Assembly: GCA_022661535.1 (NCBI GenBank) | Contig: JAKULF010000002.1 | Span: 1,488,001 to 1,552,000 of the forward strand | Source of the DNA: Eutypa lata | Lineage: Eukaryota; Ascomycota; Sordariomycetes; Xylariales; Diatrypaceae | Reading direction: 5' to 3' | Length of the DNA stretch: 64,000 bases | Shown here: in pieces, positions 59,578-64,000 of the stretch | Numbering within the stretch: the first letter of the stretch is position 1 | How the letters are laid out: every line of letters starts with the position of its first letter | Notes under the pieces: model-generated | Databases searched by the model: none | Told to the model about the DNA's origin: nothing | The model's input: only the letters and a program-made list of their open reading frames with translations | Position numbers and translations under genes: made by a program

Positions 59578-60564
59578 TTATTGATTAAGACTGGCAGCAA
59601 ATGCCTGTACTGTTTCTACTAAGCTACCATCCCCTTTCAACCCCAGTTCTTCAGCTCTCTTGATATCAAACTTAGCAGGCCAACTACCCACAATGGCCTC
59701 TATCTTCGGGTCACGAACTTCGTCAATCAAGCTTATGGCCTTACTCCCACCGACTGCCTCCAGGGCTTTTAGGATCTGCTCGACGGAGACCGTGATGCCC
59801 GGGAGGTTCACCACCCTCGAGATCCCGAACTGTTCCTTCGGCACGTCCTTCACATACACCAAGTTTCTGACCACCGTGCGCGGGCTACACACCCACATCT
59901 CCAAATCCCGCGCAACTGGCAACACGCTCCGCTCGCCCTTAAGCGGCTCGCGCACAATACCGCTAGCGAACGAACTCGCCGCCGCCGAGGGCGCACCCGG
60001 CCGCACAATCACAGTTGGTAGTCGCACGATGCGACCATCGACCAGTCCGCGGCGCGAGAAGTCATTGATATAAGTCTCGACCATGAGCTTCTGCGCGCCG
60101 TAGCTGGATTGGGGCACGGGGCAAGTGGCCTCGCTAGTGACACCACGCGGAGAAGAAGGTCCATATACAGCGAGACTGCTAGGGAAAATCGCCACGGTGC
60201 CTGGCGCGTGCGTCCGGAGGTGGTCGATGATGCCGCGGTGGCTGTCCCAGTTCACGCGCCACCCGAGCTCGAGATTCGCTTCGGCGCCGCCGCTCATTAG
60301 ACCGTGGAGGAGATATACTGTCGTGAAGGTGGTCGATGAGAGGAGTGCGGAGATCGCAGATGGGTTTGTCAGGTCGCTTTTCACGGTTGTGATGCGGTTC
60401 TTGTGCTGGGATACGGATTCTGGGACTGGAGGCTCGACCACGTCGGTTATGGTCAGTCGCGTTGTCGGTGATGACTCGATCAAGGCGGCGGTGAGGGCTT
60501 GGCCGATGAACCCGGCACCGCCTGTGATGAGGATGTTTTCATCTCGTGTCTTGGTGCTGGCCAT
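59578..60564 (-). CDS. NAD-dependent extended SDR dehydrogenase/epimerase (DenD-like), 328 aa
   Basis: Intronless. The Rossmann motif ILITGGAGFIGQAL is at residues about 11-24; IFPSSLAVYG supplies the Ser strand; the catalytic YxxxK is in SSYGAQKLMVE; a substrate-side segment follows (RIVRLPTVIVRPG). The overall pattern resembles bacterial D-erythronate dehydrogenase (DenD) and uronate-dehydrogenase-like SDRs more than UDP-sugar epimerases, because the second half is short and SRVVNLPGITVSV matches the DenD type. Reaction by family: NAD-linked oxidation of a sugar or sugar-acid hydroxyl. Cytosolic. High GC in its middle contrasts with AT-rich flanks. It is divergent from the aldo-keto reductase. 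Confidence 0.82.
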   Translation of the reverse strand: MASTKTRDENILITGGAGFIGQALTAALIESSPTTRLTITDVVEPPVPESVSQHKNRITTVKSDLTNPSAISALLSSTTFTTVYLLHGLMSGGAEANLELGWRVNWDSHRGIIDHLRTHAPGTVAIFPSSLAVYGPSSPRGVTSEATCPVPQSSYGAQKLMVETYINDFSRRGLVDGRIVRLPTVIVRPGAPSAAASSFASGIVREPLKGERSVLPVARDLEMWVCSPRTVVRNLVYVKDVPKEQFGISRVVNLPGITVSVEQILKALEAVGGSKAISLIDEVRDPKIEAIVGSWPAKFDIKRAEELGLKGDGSLVETVQAFAASLNQ

Positions 60565-61196
60565 TTTGTATTAGGGTGTAAAATATGTTACTGTTAACTG
60601 ACTGGGACGATTTCAAATTTAATTCGTAGTAAGTTATACGATAATAACGAAGCCTTGCGGGTAGTCTATCATTAGCAATTCTTAAATTCGATAAAACAAT
60701 CCCACGAAAATCACCATCCCCTAATCCATCAGCTGCCTACTAACTATAATCTCTTCATCTCAAGATTACTACGTAATAGCCCCGCGCTTCTGAGCGTTTT
60801 CTGGAAGAGCTCTCTCCGAGGTGACCCGCTTTTGAGGGGTGAATTTCAAGATTGCCATTTTAAGGGATCCTCTTTCTCCTGTGTCCAATCGGAATTCTTC
60901 ATTATCGTCATTAGCTTCGCCTCGGTCTTCTCTCCGATGCAAAGCACTGCGGTATTAGTAACTATGTGGACTGGAGACAAGTTCTCTTCCTTCAAGTCTG
61001 TAGGCGAGACTTTGGGGATGCACCCCGCGATACCTACTTATGTAGCGGGGTAGTTTTCAAGCTACGAGAGACAGGGATGTTCGTATTCTTCATCATGAAG
61101 AGCGAGTATTTGATTACTTCCTTCTCGGGAGCTCATAGCCAGGCTGGTGATAATCTCATCATTATTATTGTGTTCTAAGCCGCTGTATGCTAAGAT
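60565..61196. promoter_or_regulatory. Divergent promoter, SDR and aldo-keto reductase
   Basis: 632 bp between the SDR start (leftward) and the reductase start (rightward). No gene; frames of about 70 codons here are not protein-like. Joint control is likely from the layout. Confidence 0.5.
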
Positions 61197-62583
61197 ATGT
61201 CGACTAACAAAATGGAATACGTTCGGTGAGTTCGCTGAAGAATCTCGGATTAATCAGAAGTACTAACCAGACTACTTCCTTCAGTTTAGGCAAGAGTGGA
61301 CTCAAGGTTTCCAAGGTCATCCTGGGATGTATGACTTTCGGGACGAGTCAATGGGAGGGCTCTCCTTGGGTGCTTGACGAGGAGGAGAGCTTCAATGTGA
61401 TTAAGGCGGCGTATGATATGGGGATTAACACCTGGGTGAGTACCTAACGAGGAGCAATCTGTGTACTGAACTGTCTTTTTCATGGCGGTAAATAACAACT
61501 TACATAACGATTGTATAGGATACGGCGGACACGTACTCTAACGGGAAGTCAGAGGTCGTCGTTGGCAAGGCGTTGAAGAAATTCAACATCCCTAGGAGCA
61601 AGGTCGTCATCATGACCAAGATCTTCAACCCGGTCATGGATGACGACTCGCGGCCGGCGTCTGTCAATGACGGTCCCCTTGTCAACCAGATGGGGTTGAG
61701 CCGCAAGCACATCTTCGAGGCCGTGGACCGGTGTCTTGAGAGGTTAGGCACGGATTACATCGGTGTGTGCCTTATTTACTTCATCTCCGTGCACCGAGTC
61801 TACCTATTCATTTACTAACCTGTTATAATCTCACCATGAAGATGTCCTCCAGCTGCATCGTCTTGACCGTGAGACACCCCCCGAGGAGATTATGCGCGCG
61901 CTACACGAAGTCGTCCAGAGCGGCAAAGTGCGGTACCTTGGTGGCTCGAGCATGTACACGTGGGAGTTCGCACGATTACAATACACGGCACGGCTGAATG
62001 GCTGGACTGAGTTCATCAGCATGCAACCCTTTTACAACCTACTGTACCGTGAGGAGGAACGCGAGAGTAAGTTTCAACATCCAGTTTCGCTCCCTCTCTA
62101 CCCCAGAATAGCATGCATATCACACACTCACTTTTCTCACTTACGTGTACCACATGGTGTCCGTGGCTAACAATAAACCCCGCAGTGATTCCGTTTTGCC
62201 GCGAGATGGGCGTCGGAGTGATCCCATGGAGTCCGATCGCACGAGGAATGCTAGCAAAGCCGCGATCCGCCACCACCGACAGTGCTGGGGACAAGGGCAA
62301 CGGCAGTGTCAGAAGCCAGTCGGACAAGAAAACGATAGCATGGTTCGCGGATGCGAACCTCGACATCGTCGATGCCGTAGAAAAAGTGGCGCGGGATAAG
62401 GGTGTTAGTATGGCGTTGGTGGCGACGGCTTGGGTGATGCACAAGGGCTGCTGGCCTATCGTCGGCGTCAACAGCGAGAAGAGAGTTCGGGAGGCGGTTG
62501 ATGCGCTACAGGTAATGTTGACGGATGAGGAATGCCGGTTTCTCGAGGCTGGGTACCGGCCGAGGAACGTCGAGGGCATGTAG
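61197..62583 (+). CDS. Aldo-keto reductase, 348 aa
   Basis: Exons are 61197-61225, 61285-61435, 61519-61762, 61842-62066 and 62186-62583. The spliced protein begins MSTNKMEYVRLGKSGLKVSK and shows the full AKR set: catalytic Asp and Tyr in NTWDTADTYSNG, Lys in VIMTKIF, His in VLQLHRLD, GGSSMYTWEF, ISMQPFYNLLYREEERE and the NADPH-binding VGVNSEKRV. It belongs to the fungal AKR9/YcsN-like group (versiconal-reductase-like), which reduces aldehydes or ketoses; the exact substrate is not assignable. In the cluster it could reduce a sugar-acid carbonyl or the aldehyde released by the aldolase. An ATG at 61212 is an alternative start. Acceptor 61841 (GAAG) is unusual but required for VLQLH. Confidence 0.9.
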
Positions 62584-63474
62584 GATGTAGACGAGTTGGA
62601 AGTACTCCATTATAGTAAATAGCCACAATGATGCAGAGTAAAGGTGAAATTACGGGGAGCAAATACAATATTAGGCATAGCTAACGTTAAACGGTGAATG
62701 ACTCTATGAAAGGTGTGATTTCTCTACGGATTAAATTTACTGGCCCGTCAATTTTGTCTAATACAAGATGTCTACAGTGAGATTATCATGAACATTAGAA
62801 ATCTAGTTGAATAGCTTCCCACCCCTTTCATTCTTGTGGGGTCAGGGGTTAGCCCTCTCGGTGTCACCCTATAGTCCAATCGGTTATAGAGTAGGCTATG
62901 ACATTGAGAGCAAATGTCACCGCTTCTCTGTACTGCCTTTAGAAATATGCCCGCTATTACTAGCTCGATAGCTTTCACCCGTAGTTGTCGAATGCTAAGA
63001 TGCTGTCCATCCGCCATTCGGGAGTTCATGCCGAACCCCAGTTAACTAACTGGAGAGGCGGGTCCGGCGACGGTGGGCTGAAAGAAACACCGATGCGGGG
63101 ACTGTGGAGGAGACGGGGCCAGTCGCGTTACTTAGAGGAAATCAAGCGACACGCGATAGTTCGGGAAGAACACCGCAATTCATCATCAACTGCCCCGCCG
63201 AAGATGTAGCATCGCGTGCCAAACGAACTAGACTTGAATGCGGGGTTCAGAAGCTTGTCTTCACGATATGGGGTAGACAAAAGCTACGTGATGTGCACTT
63301 CTAATGAAAACATGCGGTGTTATCTACCCAGGATATAGCTTGAAGATTGTGTGCGTGGATTATAAGCTCTGGATGTCTATGAAGTTGACGCAACCTTGTG
63401 ATATCGTCAAGTCATCGCAGTGCTCCTTCTTCTTCTATTAGGACCCTGTTGTTACATTCTCTCATTAGCCAATC
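62584..63474. promoter_or_regulatory. Intergenic region upstream of the aldolase
   Basis: About 890 bp between the reductase stop and the aldolase start on the same strand. No gene was seen. A GC-rich island at 63057-63120 has CGG triplets (CCGGCGACGG), the kind of site Zn2Cys6 factors read; this is weak evidence. Confidence 0.45.
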
Positions 63475-64000
63475 ATGACAGCCCGCATCTCTACACCGAA
63501 GGCAAAGCCCCTTCCGCCAGGGGTCTACACCCCTGTGATCACGATTTACGATGACACGCCTGAGCAGCCGGTGAACTTGGACGCCATGTACAAGCACTGC
63601 CAATATCTAGTGAATGCTGGCATGCACGGGCTGGTATATCTAGGCACAAACGGCGAGCTAGCCCTGTTGACGCACGCAGAGAGGTCTGCCATTATCCGTA
63701 CTGCGAAGAAAGCCGTGACGGATTTAGGCTTGCCGGACTATCCTGTAGTCGCAGGTATCTCAGCACAGAGCACAGTTGAGACCATCCAACTTGCAAAGGA
63801 AGCAGGCGAGGCGGGAGCTGCCTTTGGTCTATTGTTACCTCCAAGTTATTGGAGCAAGGCCCTGGGTACGGATGCAATCCTTGGGTATTATCGCGACGTA
63901 GCAGATGCAAGCCCAATTCCAATAATCGTCTATAACGTGAGTTGCCTGCTTGTCCACCTTAAGTCCCTTATACTTCAACACAACAAGGAGAGTATGCACG
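63475..64000 (+). CDS. DHDPS/N-acetylneuraminate-lyase family aldolase (3' truncated by window)
   Basis: Exon 1 runs 63475-63936 (154 codons) and ends at a GTGAGT donor after IIVYN; the rest of the gene lies beyond the window. The TIM-barrel start is clear: LPPGVYTPVITIYDD, YLVNAGMHGLVYLGTNGELALLT (the G-T-x-G-E oxoacid-binding loop) and GISAQSTVET. The catalytic Tyr is the one in VYN; the Schiff-base Lys would be downstream and is not visible. By family it cleaves or forms 2-oxo-acid aldols: dihydrodipicolinate, N-acetylneuraminate, 2-keto-3-deoxy sugar acids or 4-hydroxy-2-oxoglutarate. In fungi GaaC-type members cleave 2-keto-3-deoxy-L-galactonate, which suits the neighbouring sugar porter, SDR and reductase. 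Confidence 0.87.
   Translation, partial: MTARISTPKAKPLPPGVYTPVITIYDDTPEQPVNLDAMYKHCQYLVNAGMHGLVYLGTNGELALLTHAERSAIIRTAKKAVTDLGLPDYPVVAGISAQSTVETIQLAKEAGEAGAAFGLLLPPSYWSKALGTDAILGYYRDVADASPIPIIVYNVSCLLVHLKSLILQHNKESMH

Noticed and set aside
62016..62579. 187-codon minus frame opposite the aldo-keto reductase
   Set aside because: Runs through a confirmed intron of the reductase and has no family motif.
1..64000. CRISPR array, rRNA genes, intact transposon
   Set aside because: No regularly spaced repeats other than the minisatellite, no rRNA-like sequence, and no transposase, reverse transcriptase or long terminal repeats recognised.
52654..64000. Classical sialic-acid (nan) cluster
   Set aside because: Tempting because of the sialidase-like and NAL-family genes, but no ManNAc kinase/epimerase is seen and the BNR protein lacks the FRIP motif and a signal peptide. 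Kept only as one of several hypotheses.

Overview
The window is nuclear DNA of a filamentous ascomycete (Pezizomycotina, Sordariomycete-like). I infer this from many short spliceosomal introns (about 49 to 157 nt, mostly GTRNGT donors, CTAAC/CTGAC-type branch sites and YAG acceptors), from fungal-only families (Zn2Cys6 factor, NACHT-WD40 NLR, fungal MFS classes, GH5 sterylglucosidase) and from loosely spaced genes on both strands. I found no ribosomal RNA, convincing tRNA, CRISPR array or intact transposon. Exon coordinates were worked out by hand from splice motifs, frame continuity and family motifs.

Left part (1-31 kb), mostly housekeeping: a gene-poor 3.8 kb; a 932-residue coiled-coil protein; a 4 kb gene-poor stretch with hairpins and one coding-like patch; a GNAT acetyltransferase; a candidate small secreted protein just behind a 17-bp minisatellite; the Ski-complex TPR scaffold SKI3 (minus strand); a GH5 ergosteryl-beta-glucosidase (EGH1-like); and the cell-wall-integrity MAPKKK BCK1, behind a 3.8 kb intergenic region.

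Middle (32-51 kb), accessory genes: an NLR with an N-terminal alpha/beta-hydrolase, a NACHT and diverged WD40 repeats, whose 3' coding end overlaps a convergent fructosamine-kinase-like gene by 62 bp; a DHA1-type MFS exporter; a class II O-methyltransferase; an anion:cation symporter (allantoate-permease family) with a probable 6-nt exon; a D-2-hydroxyacid dehydrogenase divergent from a cytochrome-b2-like L-2-hydroxyacid dehydrogenase; and a C2H2 zinc-finger gene with an in-frame TAG in its apparent 5' exon.

Right part (52.6-64 kb), the most system-like region: a cytosolic BNR/Asp-box (sialidase-superfamily) enzyme divergent from a sugar-porter gene, then a Zn2Cys6 regulator, a DenD-like SDR dehydrogenase, an aldo-keto reductase and a DHDPS/NAL-family aldolase cut by the window end. 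Together they look like an uncharacterised catabolic cluster for an imported sugar-acid-containing glycoside: import, intracellular cleavage, oxidation/reduction of the sugar acid, then aldol cleavage. The substrate is inference only.
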